Translations under genes and position numbers: made by a program
NCBI RefSeq assembly: GCF_030282825.1
Contig: NZ_JASTZU010000034.1
Coordinates: 62,001 to 126,000 of the forward strand
Length of the DNA stretch: 64,000 nt
Source: Aquibacillus rhizosphaerae
Lineage (GTDB): Bacteria > Bacillota > Bacilli > Bacillales > Amphibacillaceae
Reading direction: 5' to 3'
The notes under the pieces: model-generated
What the model saw: the letters and a program-made list of their open reading frames with translations, nothing else
Told to the model about the DNA's origin: nothing
Database searches by the model: none
In this document: positions 37,833-47,663 of the stretch, piece after piece
How the letters are laid out: every line of letters starts with the position of its first letter
Numbering within the stretch: position 1 is the first letter of the stretch

Positions 37833-38810
37833 ATGAAATTAGCAATGACCTATTCGTATTTAAAGCAAGACCTTAATAAAATTGAAAAGGCATTGGAGCA
37901 AACAATCCAGGCAAAGCATCCTGTTTTGCGTGAAGCATCAACTCAATTATTACAAGCTGGTGGTAAGAGATTGCGTCCTGTGTTTGTTTTACTTGCTGGA
38001 ATGTTTGGTGATTTTAATATAGATAAAATAAAAACGGTTGCTGTTTCATTAGAATTAATCCATATGGCTTCATTAGTTCATGACGATGTTATCGATGAAT
38101 CTGAACTTCGAAGAGGTAAGCCCACCGTGAAAGCAAAATGGGATAATAGGGTGGCTATGTACACTGGGGATTACATTTTTGCGAGATCGTTAGAATATTT
38201 ATCTACATTAGAGAACCCAAAAGCCCATAAAATCTTGTCTAATGCAATGGTAGAATTAACCATTGGTGAGATGGAACAAATTAAAGATAAATTTAATTTA
38301 GATCAAAACTTACGAACGTATTTGAGGAGAATAAAAAGAAAAACAGCGCTATTAATATCATCAAGTTGTAGCTTAGGAGCGATTGTTTCTGACACATCTG
38401 CTGAATATGAAAAGCGGTTGTATAAATATGGTTATTACATTGGTATGTCTTACCAGATTATTGATGATATTTTAGACTTTACTTCAACTGAAGCGCAGTT
38501 AGGTAAGCCCGCTGGTAGTGACTTATTACAAGGTAACTTAACACTCCCTGTATTAATTGCGATGCAAGATGAGTCTTTTTTTAATCAACTATCCCAGTTG
38601 TTTAATGACAGGGACTTAGATACTTTAACACCTACCGATATACAACCATTGATTGATAAAATTAAATCCTCTGATGCAATTGAAAAATCATATGAATTAA
38701 GTGAATCTTATCTTGCTAAAGCATATGAATCGTTAGAAGGTCTGCCTAATATCAAAGCGAAACAAACGCTTGAGGATATAGCAACCTATATTGGTAGGAG
38801 GAAAGCTTAA
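37833..38810 (+). CDS. hepT: heptaprenyl diphosphate synthase component II
   Basis: 325 residues from the ATG at 37833 after aaaggtg. Catalytic trans-prenyltransferase subunit: first aspartate-rich motif VHDDVIDESELRRGKPT and second IIDDILDF, both intact, plus GGKRLRP near the front. Pairs with HepS. Confidence 0.95.
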   Translation: MKLAMTYSYLKQDLNKIEKALEQTIQAKHPVLREASTQLLQAGGKRLRPVFVLLAGMFGDFNIDKIKTVAVSLELIHMASLVHDDVIDESELRRGKPTVKAKWDNRVAMYTGDYIFARSLEYLSTLENPKAHKILSNAMVELTIGEMEQIKDKFNLDQNLRTYLRRIKRKTALLISSSCSLGAIVSDTSAEYEKRLYKYGYYIGMSYQIIDDILDFTSTEAQLGKPAGSDLLQGNLTLPVLIAMQDESFFNQLSQLFNDRDLDTLTPTDIQPLIDKIKSSDAIEKSYELSESYLAKAYESLEGLPNIKAKQTLEDIATYIGRRKA

Positions 38811-38925
38811 AACCATCTTGGAAAAATACTATTATTTAAGCAGAGAACATGAAGTGCTAATCAATTGGATTTAACTAAATAATAGTATTTAAATAGTAAT
38901 AATACATATTTAAGAGGTGAAACGA

Positions 38926-39372
38926 GTGGAGAAAACATTTTTAATGGTAAAGCCTGATGGGGTTCAACGAGGTTTGATTGGTGAAGTGGTGTCTCGCTTT
39001 GAGAAAAAAGGATTTAAATTGGTAGCGGCTAAATTAATGACAATAACCGATGAATTAGCGTCAAGTCATTATGCGGAACATAAAGGAAAACCGTTCTTTC
39101 CTAAGTTGGTAGAATTTATTACTTCTGGTCCAGTATTTGCAATGGTCTGGGAAGGGGAAGGTGTAATTACTACATCAAGACAAATGATGGGTAAAACAAA
39201 TCCTCAAGAAGCACTGCAGGGGACAATTCGTGGTGACTTTGGACTAATTGTAAGTAAAAATGTTATTCACGGATCCGATTCTATCACAAGTGCAGAACGT
39301 GAAATTTCTTTGTTTTTTAATGAAGATGAGTTGCAAGTGTATAAAAAAGATAGCGATTCATGGATATATTAA
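38926..39372 (+). CDS. ndk: nucleoside diphosphate kinase
   Basis: 148 residues from the GTG at 38926, with taagaggtg before it; a GTG nine bases earlier lies in the ribosome site. [18 protein letters not shown] at the start and the active-site histidine in NVIHGSDS. Balances NTP and dNTP pools. Ends WIY, as in B. subtilis Ndk. Confidence 0.96.
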   Translation: MEKTFLMVKPDGVQRGLIGEVVSRFEKKGFKLVAAKLMTITDELASSHYAEHKGKPFFPKLVEFITSGPVFAMVWEGEGVITTSRQMMGKTNPQEALQGTIRGDFGLIVSKNVIHGSDSITSAEREISLFFNEDELQVYKKDSDSWIY

Positions 39373-39380
39373 GTAGCAAA

Positions 39381-39411
39381 CACCTCGTCATAATTGACGG
39401 GGTTCTTTAAT
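39381..39411 (+). terminator. intrinsic terminator after ndk
   Basis: Stem ACCTCGTCA/TGACGGGGT (one G-T pair), followed by TCTTT. Moderate strength. Confidence 0.65.
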
Positions 39412-39436
39412 TTCTTGTTTACATAACAACAGAATT

Positions 39437-39457
39437 TGATTACGATATAGGTAATCA
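39437..39457 (+). promoter_or_regulatory. inverted repeat before cheR
   Basis: TGATTAC and GTAATCA flank seven bases, ending six bases before the cheR ribosome site. It could be a small operator; unproven. Confidence 0.3.
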
Positions 39458-39477
39458 CATTTGAAGGAGAACAGAAT

Positions 39478-40248
39478 ATGAGCGACTATCAAGATTTCAC
39501 AAATTCTATTAAGAAAAAAACAGGTATTGATTTATCCTTATACAAAGAGGTTCAAATGAAGAGAAGGTTAACCTCTTTAAGAGAAAAAAGAGGATTTAAC
39601 GATTTTACTAGTTATTTTAAAAAGATTGCTACGGATAAAGAACTAATGGATGAATTCCTAGATAAAGTTACAATAAATGTTTCTGAATTTTACAGAAATG
39701 CTAGTCGCTGGGCTGTCCTTGATGAAAAAGTGTTACCTCAATTACTAAAGAAAAAGAAGAAATTGAAAATATGGAGTGCGGCTTGTTCTACAGGAGAAGA
39801 GCCATATACTATTGCGATGGTTTTAAACCAACATGTCAATTTTTCGGATATAGAAATAATTGCTACAGATATTGACGAAAATGTTATTGAACGTGCCAAA
39901 AAAGGTGTGTATGGGGAACGTTCATTACAAGAGGTACCCGCAGCTATAAAGAAAAAGTATTTCACTCAAGAAGGCTCGTTATTTAAAATTGATGAAAAAA
40001 TTAAAAAATGTATTACTTTTAAAAAGCATAATTTGTTATCAGATTCTTATCCTAGTAATTTAGATTTAATTGTTTGTAGGAACGTATTAATATACTTTAC
40101 TGAAGAAGCAAAACAAGAGATTTACCGTAATTTCAGTAACTCATTGGTTTCAAAAGGTGTATTTTTTGTTGGAAGTACAGAACAAATCTTTAACCCAGAT
40201 AAATATGAATTTAGTGTATTGGATACATTTTTCTACCAAAAAGGCTAG
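39478..40248 (+). CDS. cheR: chemotaxis protein methyltransferase CheR
   Basis: 256 residues with a gaaggagaacagaat site. N-terminal all-helical domain, SAM domain with IWSAACSTGEEPYTIAM, and IIATDIDENVIERAKKG, CRNVLIYF. It methylates glutamates of chemoreceptors. Follows ndk as in B. subtilis, the only chemotaxis gene here. Confidence 0.95.
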   Translation: MSDYQDFTNSIKKKTGIDLSLYKEVQMKRRLTSLREKRGFNDFTSYFKKIATDKELMDEFLDKVTINVSEFYRNASRWAVLDEKVLPQLLKKKKKLKIWSAACSTGEEPYTIAMVLNQHVNFSDIEIIATDIDENVIERAKKGVYGERSLQEVPAAIKKKYFTQEGSLFKIDEKIKKCITFKKHNLLSDSYPSNLDLIVCRNVLIYFTEEAKQEIYRNFSNSLVSKGVFFVGSTEQIFNPDKYEFSVLDTFFYQKG

Positions 40249-40269
40249 GACTTAGGTTTTGCTAATTAT

Positions 40270-40314
40270 TCTGGAAGAATCTATTATATAAAGGGTTCTT
40301 TCTTTTTTTTATTT
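40270..40314 (+). terminator. possible terminator after cheR
   Basis: Seven-base stem AAGAATC/GGTTCTT (one G-T pair) with a loop of about 12 bases and a long T-rich tail. Weak stem. Confidence 0.45.
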
Positions 40315-40428
40315 TTATATTTTTCTAAAAAATCTAACTTTATCAGCTTTTTTATTATAATAGAACAACACAAGATAAAAAAGGTATGATATAGTAGTAC
40401 AAAATTATAAATATACGGGGGTAAATAT

Positions 40429-41595
40429 ATGCGCTATTTAACTGCAGGAGAATCACATGGTAAACAATTAACTACGATTGTAGAAGGTATGCCTTCTTTA
40501 ATGCCTCTAACGAAAGAAAATATAAATGAATCGTTATTAAGAAGGCAAAAAGGGCATGGTCGTGGAAAAAGAATGCAAATTGAAAAGGATTTAGTTGATA
40601 TAGTTGGTGGAGTGAGACATGGTTACACGTTAGGATCTCCAATTGCAATGGTTGTACATAACGATGACTTTAAACATTGGGAAGATATAATGGGAGAGGA
40701 TCCAATTCCAGATGATCAAGATATACGTCGAATAGTAACAAGACCACGTCCAGGTCATGCTGATTTAAACGGGGCAATTAAATATGGACATAGAGATATC
40801 CGTAATATCCTTGAGCGATCGTCTGCTCGTGAAACTGCGGCTCGTGTAGCAGCAGGAGCGGTTGCAAAAACACTTTTAGCTCATTTGGATATTAAGGTAG
40901 TAGGTTTTGTAAGAGAAATAGCTGGAATCGTTGCTGAAGAGTATCCAGAAATGGGTATGGAAGACAGAGTTAGGATTTCTGAAGAATCTCCAGTTCGTTG
41001 TTTGGACGAGAAAGCAGGACAACAAATGATGGATGCTATTGATAAGGCTAAAAAAGATGGTGATTCTATCGGTGGCGTATGTGAAGTATATATTGAAGGC
41101 ATGCCAGCAGGAGTAGGCTCATATGTCCATTATGACCGCAAACTAGATTCTAGAATCGCGGGAGCTGTAGCAAGTATAAACGCATTTAAAGGTGTTGAAT
41201 TTGGTATAGGTTTTGAAGCTGCTCGCAAAAATGGAAGCTTAGTTCATGATGAAATTGCGTGGGATAAAGAAACAGGTTATTACAGGAAAACAAATCGTTT
41301 AGGTGGATTTGAAGGTGGTATGACCACAGGTATGCCAATCGTAGTTAAAGGCGTAATGAAACCTATTCCGACTTTATACAAGCCATTACAAAGTGTTGAT
41401 ATTGAAACAAAAGAACCTTTTAATGCTAGTATCGAACGGTCTGATTCTTGTGCAGTTCCAGCAGCTGCTGTAGTAATGGAGCATGTTGTAGCATTTGAAG
41501 TTGCTAAAGCTGTATTAGAACAATTTCCACATGATCAGTTTCCTAAGTTAAAAGAAGCGATGGATCAGTACCGAGAGGAAATTAGGTGTTTCTAA
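40429..41595 (+). CDS. aroC: chorismate synthase
   Basis: 388 residues; ATG after acggggg. Signatures GESHGKQLT at the start, [29 protein letters not shown] and [15 protein letters not shown]. It turns EPSP into chorismate, needing reduced flavin. Named aroF in B. subtilis. Stop overlaps the aroB start by one base (TAATG). Confidence 0.96.
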   Translation: MRYLTAGESHGKQLTTIVEGMPSLMPLTKENINESLLRRQKGHGRGKRMQIEKDLVDIVGGVRHGYTLGSPIAMVVHNDDFKHWEDIMGEDPIPDDQDIRRIVTRPRPGHADLNGAIKYGHRDIRNILERSSARETAARVAAGAVAKTLLAHLDIKVVGFVREIAGIVAEEYPEMGMEDRVRISEESPVRCLDEKAGQQMMDAIDKAKKDGDSIGGVCEVYIEGMPAGVGSYVHYDRKLDSRIAGAVASINAFKGVEFGIGFEAARKNGSLVHDEIAWDKETGYYRKTNRLGGFEGGMTTGMPIVVKGVMKPIPTLYKPLQSVDIETKEPFNASIERSDSCAVPAAAVVMEHVVAFEVAKAVLEQFPHDQFPKLKEAMDQYREEIRCF

Positions 41596-42668
41596 TGGAC
41601 ACATTAACTATTCAGACTAGTACCAACAAATACAATGTATTTGTTGGTACTAAACTACGTTTTAAAACACCCTCTTTTTTAAATCGGAATTATAAGAATG
41701 TTTTAATTATTACGGATACCTCTGTAGAAGCTTTGTATTTAGATGATATTATATCTTCTTTCACTCCGGAAACAAATGTGTCTTCTGCTGTAGTACCAGC
41801 TGGTGAATCATCAAAAAATGCATCTAATTATTTTGATTTAATTTCCAAAGCCATTGAACATGGTTTAGATCGTCATTCGTTAATTATTGCACTTGGTGGC
41901 GGTATGGTCGGTGACTTAGCAGGTTTTGTTGCGGCTACATATATGCGAGGTATTGATTTCATTCAAATTCCGACAACAATATTGGCACATGATAGTAGTG
42001 TTGGTGGTAAGGTTGCCATAAACCATCCAGAAGGAAAAAATTTGATTGGTAATTTCTATCCACCACAAGCTGTCATTTATGATGTAGAAACACTTCATTC
42101 ATTATCAGATGAAGAGATACGATCTGGCTATGCCGAAGTAATCAAACATGGATTGATTAGTGAACAACAATTTTTTGATCAAATCAAAACTACTAATATT
42201 GCTGAAAAGATAAATGACGAAGTTTTAATTGAGCATTTATTAAAGGGTATTGCTGTTAAAGCAAACATTGTTGAACGTGATGAGAGAGAGAGTAATATTA
42301 GAATGTTTTTAAATTTAGGACACACATTAGGGCATGCACTAGAATCAGAAATTGGTTATGGGAAAATTACTCATGGAGAAGCGGTGGCAATTGGGATGCT
42401 TTTTGCTTTAAAAGTAAGTGAAAAGGTGTATCGAGTTTCCCTTCCCTATAATGAGCTTTATACCTGGTTACAAAATAACAACTATCCTCTCCAACTTCCA
42501 AATTTGTCCATTGACGCTTTAATAAATCGAATGAAAAAAGATAAGAAATCAAGAGACTTAACCGTTCAAATGGTATTACTTAAAGCAGTAGGTCAACCAA
42601 AAGTAGAAGAATTAGAAGATAGATTCTTAGTGGAAGAATTAAAAGAATTTTTAAGAGAGTTGGTGTAG
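41595..42668 (+). CDS. aroB: 3-dehydroquinate synthase
   Basis: 357 residues from the ATG at 41595, seven bases after aggtg, coupled to aroC. NAD site GGGMVGDLAGFVAATYMRG, metal ligands in SGYAEVIKHGLI (Glu) and LNLGHTLGHALE and THGEAVAIGM (His). Second enzyme of the shikimate path. Confidence 0.96.
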   Translation: MDTLTIQTSTNKYNVFVGTKLRFKTPSFLNRNYKNVLIITDTSVEALYLDDIISSFTPETNVSSAVVPAGESSKNASNYFDLISKAIEHGLDRHSLIIALGGGMVGDLAGFVAATYMRGIDFIQIPTTILAHDSSVGGKVAINHPEGKNLIGNFYPPQAVIYDVETLHSLSDEEIRSGYAEVIKHGLISEQQFFDQIKTTNIAEKINDEVLIEHLLKGIAVKANIVERDERESNIRMFLNLGHTLGHALESEIGYGKITHGEAVAIGMLFALKVSEKVYRVSLPYNELYTWLQNNNYPLQLPNLSIDALINRMKKDKKSRDLTVQMVLLKAVGQPKVEELEDRFLVEELKEFLRELV

Positions 42669-42670
42669 AG

Positions 42671-43042
42671 ATGATAAGAGGCATACGTGGGGCAACTACA
42701 GTTTTGGAAAATGAAAAAGATAGTATTATCGATAATACAAAAATATTAATTCAGGAAATGGCTAAAGCTAATCATATAGTGGCTGAAGATATTGCTTCTG
42801 TTCTTATTTCCGTTACTTCTGATATAGATGCTACATTTCCTGCAAGCGCATTGCGTTTAATAGATGGTTGGATGTATGTTCCTGTCATGTGTACGAAAGA
42901 AATAGAAGTGCCAGGTAGTCTCGAAAAGTGTATTCGAGTAATGATGACAGCAAATACGAAAATTGGTCAAAAAGAGATAATCCATGTTTATCACCATGAA
43001 GCTAAGAAACTACGTCCAGATTTAACTAAAAAAAAGGATTAA
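42671..43042 (+). CDS. aroH: chorismate mutase, AroH type
   Basis: 123 residues, two bases after aroB. Monofunctional AroH-class enzyme: MIRGIRGATT start, catalytic Arg and Glu residues in the ENEKD region, and DIDATFPASALR, VPVMCTKEI. It turns chorismate into prephenate. In B. subtilis the trp operon follows; here a repeat and then hisC follow. Confidence 0.94.
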   Translation: MIRGIRGATTVLENEKDSIIDNTKILIQEMAKANHIVAEDIASVLISVTSDIDATFPASALRLIDGWMYVPVMCTKEIEVPGSLEKCIRVMMTANTKIGQKEIIHVYHHEAKKLRPDLTKKKD

Positions 43043-43046
43043 TATC

Positions 43047-43163
43047 TGAGTCAATTTCATAATTGCCTTATTCAGTCATCTGCGACAATATATAGTTTGG
43101 AAATAGTTTTATCCAACTACATATTGTTGTAGGTGACTACAAAATTGGTATTATGAAATTGAT
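43047..43163 (-). repeat. 117-bp palindromic MITE-like repeat, copy C
   Basis: Reverse complement of the copy at 35173-35289 with few changes; same length. It fills most of the 159 bases between aroH and hisC and would fold as a long hairpin in a read-through transcript. Confidence 0.85.
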
Positions 43164-43201
43164 TAATCTATAATGAATTTTTAGATTGGAGTGAAGGATA
43201 T

Positions 43202-44314
43202 ATGAATGGAAAAGAGATATTTAAACACATGTCCCCATATAAACCGGGAAAACAAATTGAGGAAGTAAAAAAAGAATTTGGTCTTGAAAAAATCGTAAAA
43301 CTAGCATCGAATGAGAATCCATTTGGCTATTCTGAAAAGGTCAAAGAGTCGATTCCTAATCTAATTGATCACCTAGAGGTATATCCAGATGGTTATAATA
43401 CAGAACTCAGAAACACACTTGCGCATAAATTAGGAGTTACTGGAGAGCAACTAGTTTTTGGGTGTGGATCGGATGAAGTTGTTGATATCATTTGCCGAAC
43501 TTATTTGGAGTCAGGAACAAACACAGTAATGGCAACGCCAACGTTCCCTCAATATAAACATAATGCACTCATTCAAGGTGCAGAAACAAGAGAAGTGCCT
43601 TTAGTTGACGGTTACCACAATTTAGAAGGAATGCTAAAAGAAGTGGATAAGGATACACGTGTGTTGTGGCTATGTTCGCCAAACAATCCTACAGGTTGTT
43701 TGGTTGATGAGCAAGGCTTTGAAAAAATAATGAACGAATGCCCAAGCCATGTACTTGTTGTTGTAGATGAGGCATATTACGAATATATTACAACAAAAGA
43801 TGCACCTGATTCGATAAAAGCACTAGATAAATACCCGAACTTAGTTATACTTCGAACGTTTTCAAAGGCATACGGCCTAGCAGGTTTACGGATAGGTTAT
43901 GGCGTATCTAGTAAAGAGATATCTACGTTACTTAACATTACTAGAGGTCCTTTTAATACAACGACAATTGCACAGGGCTCAGCACTTATCGCACTAAAAG
44001 ATGAGCAGTTTTTACAAGATTCGATTAGCAGAAATACAAAAAATAAAAAAGAATTTATAGACTTCTGTAATGAACTTGGCTTAACAACCTATGATTCACA
44101 AACTAATTTTGTTTTCGTTAAACTACCTAGTAATGTTAGTGGCGATGAAGTGTTTGAATTTTTATTAAGCAAAGGATATATTGTTCGTTCAGGAGAAGCT
44201 TTAGGTCATCCTAATGGGGTACGTATTACTATTGGCGCTCAATCTGATATGACGGTATTACAACAATTGTTAAGTTCTTATTTAGCTCCATTGAAAGAGG
44301 AGAATAAAAAGTGA
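43202..44314 (+). CDS. hisC: histidinol-phosphate/aromatic aminotransferase
   Basis: 370 residues. PLP-dependent class I/II fold: LASNENPFGYS, CSPNNPTGC, VVVDEAYYEY, and the PLP lysine in TFSKAYGLAGLRIGYG. In B. subtilis this enzyme serves both histidine and aromatic amino-acid synthesis, fitting its position next to tyrA. Stop overlaps the tyrA GTG. Confidence 0.94.
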   Translation: MNGKEIFKHMSPYKPGKQIEEVKKEFGLEKIVKLASNENPFGYSEKVKESIPNLIDHLEVYPDGYNTELRNTLAHKLGVTGEQLVFGCGSDEVVDIICRTYLESGTNTVMATPTFPQYKHNALIQGAETREVPLVDGYHNLEGMLKEVDKDTRVLWLCSPNNPTGCLVDEQGFEKIMNECPSHVLVVVDEAYYEYITTKDAPDSIKALDKYPNLVILRTFSKAYGLAGLRIGYGVSSKEISTLLNITRGPFNTTTIAQGSALIALKDEQFLQDSISRNTKNKKEFIDFCNELGLTTYDSQTNFVFVKLPSNVSGDEVFEFLLSKGYIVRSGEALGHPNGVRITIGAQSDMTVLQQLLSSYLAPLKEENKK

Positions 44315-45411
44315 AACAAACTGTGCTAGTAGCGGGCCTAGGTTTAATTGGAGGCTCGCTTGCCATTAATATCAAACAGAATACCCAACATCATATAATA
44401 GGGTTTGATGTAAGCAAAAACACACTCGACTACAGTATAATGAATGGGATTATAGATGAAGCAACGACTGATTTTGATTCAGCTATACAAAAAGCGGATT
44501 TTTGTATTTTAGCTGCACCTGTTTCTAAAACTGTGGAACTAATCGAGAAATTATCAACGATTGATTTTCATAAACCAATTATTGTATCCGATGTATCTTC
44601 CGTTAAATCTGCAATTATGGATGCAGCAAGTGTTGTTAATTCAGAACATGTGACCTTCATTGGCGGTCACCCAATGGCCGGTTCCCATAAAAAAGGAATT
44701 CAGGCTGCAAAAGGACATTTGTTTGAAAATGCTATATACATATTAACGCCCGTCGATGCATGTTCCGATGCTAAAGTCGAAGCTTTAAAAGATTTATTAA
44801 AAGGAACCAAATGTAAGTTTTTGCAATTAGAACCTAAAGAACATGATGAAATGACAAGTGTGATTTCCCATTTTCCGCATTTAATTGCCTCGTCGCTTGT
44901 TCATCAAGCTAAAAATTGGCAAAATACGCACGCTTATATTCCTAAGCTTGCGGCTGGAGGATTTCGAGATATTACTAGAATAGCTTCAAGTAATCCAGCA
45001 ATGTGGCAAGATATATTTTTTCACAACCGGGAAGGTATGGGTAGTTTACTAGAAGATTGGATTAAAGAAATGAGTGCGTTAAAAAGTTTGCTTGAAACAG
45101 GTGACAAAGTATCTATGTATCATTACCTCGAACAAGCAAAAGAGTATCGGGATGGCTTAGATGGTCAAAAGAAAGGAGCTATTCCTTCCTTTTACGATAT
45201 GTATGTAGATATTTTTGATCAACCTGGTGCATTGCTTAAAGTAGTCGAAATACTGGCTAAAGAAGAAATTAGTATTAATAATATTGAAATATTAGAAATA
45301 CGAGAAGGAATAACAGGCGTGTTGCGGTTGAGCTTTCAAAATAAAAACGATCAATCGCGAAGTAATCAAGTTTTAAAGCAACATGGTTATGAAACAATGA
45401 TAGAAGATTAA
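44311..45411 (+). CDS. tyrA: prephenate dehydrogenase
   Basis: 366 residues, GTG start overlapping the hisC stop by four bases. NAD fold VAGLGLIGGSLA, conserved GGHPMAGSHKKG, and a C-terminal ACT domain (about 290-366; YVDIFDQPGALLKVVEIL) likely to sense tyrosine. Makes 4-hydroxyphenylpyruvate for tyrosine. Confidence 0.95.
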   Translation: MKQTVLVAGLGLIGGSLAINIKQNTQHHIIGFDVSKNTLDYSIMNGIIDEATTDFDSAIQKADFCILAAPVSKTVELIEKLSTIDFHKPIIVSDVSSVKSAIMDAASVVNSEHVTFIGGHPMAGSHKKGIQAAKGHLFENAIYILTPVDACSDAKVEALKDLLKGTKCKFLQLEPKEHDEMTSVISHFPHLIASSLVHQAKNWQNTHAYIPKLAAGGFRDITRIASSNPAMWQDIFFHNREGMGSLLEDWIKEMSALKSLLETGDKVSMYHYLEQAKEYRDGLDGQKKGAIPSFYDMYVDIFDQPGALLKVVEILAKEEISINNIEILEIREGITGVLRLSFQNKNDQSRSNQVLKQHGYETMIED

Positions 45412-45424
45412 GGGGGCTTAACGA

Positions 45425-46717
45425 ATGAGTGAAAAAGTCTTACATCCTATAGATAATGGGCTTCGGGGTAATCTACAAGTGCCAGGAGATAAATCTATTT
45501 CGCATCGAGCTATTATTTTTGGCTCCATTGCTAAAGGTAAAACGACGGTAACCCATTTTTTAGATGGGGAAGATTGCATGCGGACGATTGCTGCTTTTCA
45601 AGCAATGGGAGTAGAAATAAATAAGAATGGGCAGACGGTTGAGATTTATGGAAACGGAATTAATGCTTTGAAAGAGCCTGTTGTTCCGATTAACTTAGGT
45701 AATTCAGGAACTACAGCTCGACTATTATTAGGGATTTTAGCAGGATTACCACATCACTTTACATTATATGGTGATGAATCACTAAGTAAACGACCGATGG
45801 ACCGAGTAGCTATTCCATTAAGACAAATGGGTGCTACGATTGATGGTCGTGACAATGGGACCTATCTACCTTTAGCTGTTAGAGGTGCGAAGTTAACTAG
45901 TATTACTTTTGAAACTCCAGTGAAAAGTGCACAAGTAAAATCAGGGGTGCTTTTGGCAGGCTTATTAGCAAAAGGTACAACTGAGGTGGTAGAAAAAACA
46001 ACTACACGAGATCATACAGAAAATATGCTGAAAGCTTTTGGTGGTCACATTACTAGTGATACAGGAACTATTTCCATTCAAGGTGAGCAAGAATTACAAG
46101 GAACATCTATTCATGTGCCTGGTGATATTTCTTCTGCAGCGTTCTTTTTGGTTGCAGCTGCTATTACAGAGGGCAGTTCTGTAACGGTAGAGGATGTGGG
46201 CTTAAATCCGACTCGAACCGGAATTATCGATGTGTTAAAACAAATGAATATAGACATTACCGTTGTTGAGGAACGAACAATAGGAGGCGAACCTGTTGGG
46301 TCGATAACTGTAAACGCATCGACACCGAAACCAATTGTAATAGATGGGGAAATCATACCGAGAATTATCGATGAAATACCAATTATTGCATTATTAGCTA
46401 CACAAGCAAATGGAAAGACAATTATCCGCGATGCTGAGGAGCTACGTTATAAAGAAACAGATCGTATCGCTTCTGTCGTTCAGACATTACAAGCGCTTGG
46501 TGCTAATATAGAAGCAACCAATGATGGTATGGTCATATATGGGAATGATACACTAACTGGAGCAGAAGTTGATTCATATGGAGATCATCGTATTGGTATG
46601 ATGATTGCAATTGCTTCACTTATAACAAAAAATTCTATTACATTAAAAAATCCAGACTGTATTGCTGTATCTTATCCAAGTTTCTTTAACGATCTTGATA
46701 AAATTTTAGATAAATAA
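45425..46717 (+). CDS. aroA: 3-phosphoshikimate 1-carboxyvinyltransferase (EPSP synthase)
   Basis: 430 residues. PGDKSISHRAIIFG, LGNSGTTARLLLG, LSKRPMDRVAIPLRQMGA and RYKETDRIASV are the family marks. Supplies EPSP for chorismate synthase encoded in the same block. (aroE in B. subtilis naming.). Confidence 0.96.
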   Translation: MSEKVLHPIDNGLRGNLQVPGDKSISHRAIIFGSIAKGKTTVTHFLDGEDCMRTIAAFQAMGVEINKNGQTVEIYGNGINALKEPVVPINLGNSGTTARLLLGILAGLPHHFTLYGDESLSKRPMDRVAIPLRQMGATIDGRDNGTYLPLAVRGAKLTSITFETPVKSAQVKSGVLLAGLLAKGTTEVVEKTTTRDHTENMLKAFGGHITSDTGTISIQGEQELQGTSIHVPGDISSAAFFLVAAAITEGSSVTVEDVGLNPTRTGIIDVLKQMNIDITVVEERTIGGEPVGSITVNASTPKPIVIDGEIIPRIIDEIPIIALLATQANGKTIIRDAEELRYKETDRIASVVQTLQALGANIEATNDGMVIYGNDTLTGAEVDSYGDHRIGMMIAIASLITKNSITLKNPDCIAVSYPSFFNDLDKILDK

Positions 46718-46774
46718 TCATAGTTTTAAAAAAACCTTCATACCTTGTACAAATCCAAAAGGAGAGGATTCGGT

Positions 46775-47644
46775 ATGGGGGTTTATTATTTTTCTAGTGA
46801 CCATATTTACGAGCACGGAAAATGGGAATCGCGAAACATATTTATTAATGATGATAAATTTACAACTACACTAAGTAATTTGGAAAGAGCAAAAGAAATG
46901 AATGTAGAACAACTTTGGATAGGCCCTGGAAAAATATATGTAGACCTCGAAGAGCCAATAATCGACCAAGAAAGTTATGAAAGCGCGATAACGAAATATA
47001 TATACCGTGGTTGCTCGTTATTGATTTGTCAGTTACCAATAAAAAGTAACTTTAAATTCAGAGAAATGTTTATTGAATTTAAAGAAAAACTTACCTCTCT
47101 TTCACCGATTGATTTTATGATTGCTCCGCGCATTCCAGCCTCAAAACTAACGATTGAACAAGTTAAATTTTTTGGTAGAGAAAAAGTACCCTTTATATTA
47201 ATTGATGAACCAAATGAGAAAAAAATAAAGAAAGTTAAATGGGGTTGGATCCAACAAACACAAAGTTTTTCTAAGACACCAATTAAATATACGTCTGATA
47301 ACCTAAAGCCGAATTTTAAGGTTTGGAATAAAATTTGCGAAAAATATAAGATCGATACCTTTTACGAAGAAGTGACGAAAGAACCACTTTCAAAAGAAAT
47401 TTTAAGAATAACAGGAATATCCCCACATAAAGGCGAATTTTTACACCAAGGGTGTGCGGATTATAATTTATTTAACCTTCCAAGTAAGCCATCAATTGAA
47501 GAACAATCAAAATTCAGATATCATAAAGCTATTCCTGTAATTGCAATTTCAAACGGAAACGTTATTAAATCAAATAATATTGTTCACTCTGATGTAGCAA
47601 AAGGAGTTTACACAAAAGTGTCGATACCCAGACATTTTTTGTGA
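46775..47644 (+). CDS. unrecognised protein with degenerate amidohydrolase-like layout
   Basis: 289 residues from the ATG at 46775, well supported by aaaggagaggattcggt. I recognise no named family. The end, ITGISPHKGEFLHQGCADYNLF (about 211-232) then VIAISNGNVI, resembles the NPAK..G.I..G..ADL...VxxVIxNGxxV ending of metal-dependent amidohydrolases, and GPGKIYVDLEEP (about 49-60) sits where those have their PGxIDxHxH motif, but the metal histidines are missing. It therefore might be a non-catalytic relative. No such gene lies here in B. subtilis. It falls 57 bases after aroA and 19 before ypiA. Confidence 0.5.
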   Translation: MGVYYFSSDHIYEHGKWESRNIFINDDKFTTTLSNLERAKEMNVEQLWIGPGKIYVDLEEPIIDQESYESAITKYIYRGCSLLICQLPIKSNFKFREMFIEFKEKLTSLSPIDFMIAPRIPASKLTIEQVKFFGREKVPFILIDEPNEKKIKKVKWGWIQQTQSFSKTPIKYTSDNLKPNFKVWNKICEKYKIDTFYEEVTKEPLSKEILRITGISPHKGEFLHQGCADYNLFNLPSKPSIEEQSKFRYHKAIPVIAISNGNVIKSNNIVHSDVAKGVYTKVSIPRHFL

Positions 47645-47663
47645 TTGGAAAGGATGAGTTTAA

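Noticed and set aside
43047-43163. The hairpin between aroH and hisC as a T-box or terminator
   Set aside because: No T-box sequence and no T-run; it matches the dispersed repeat at 35173.
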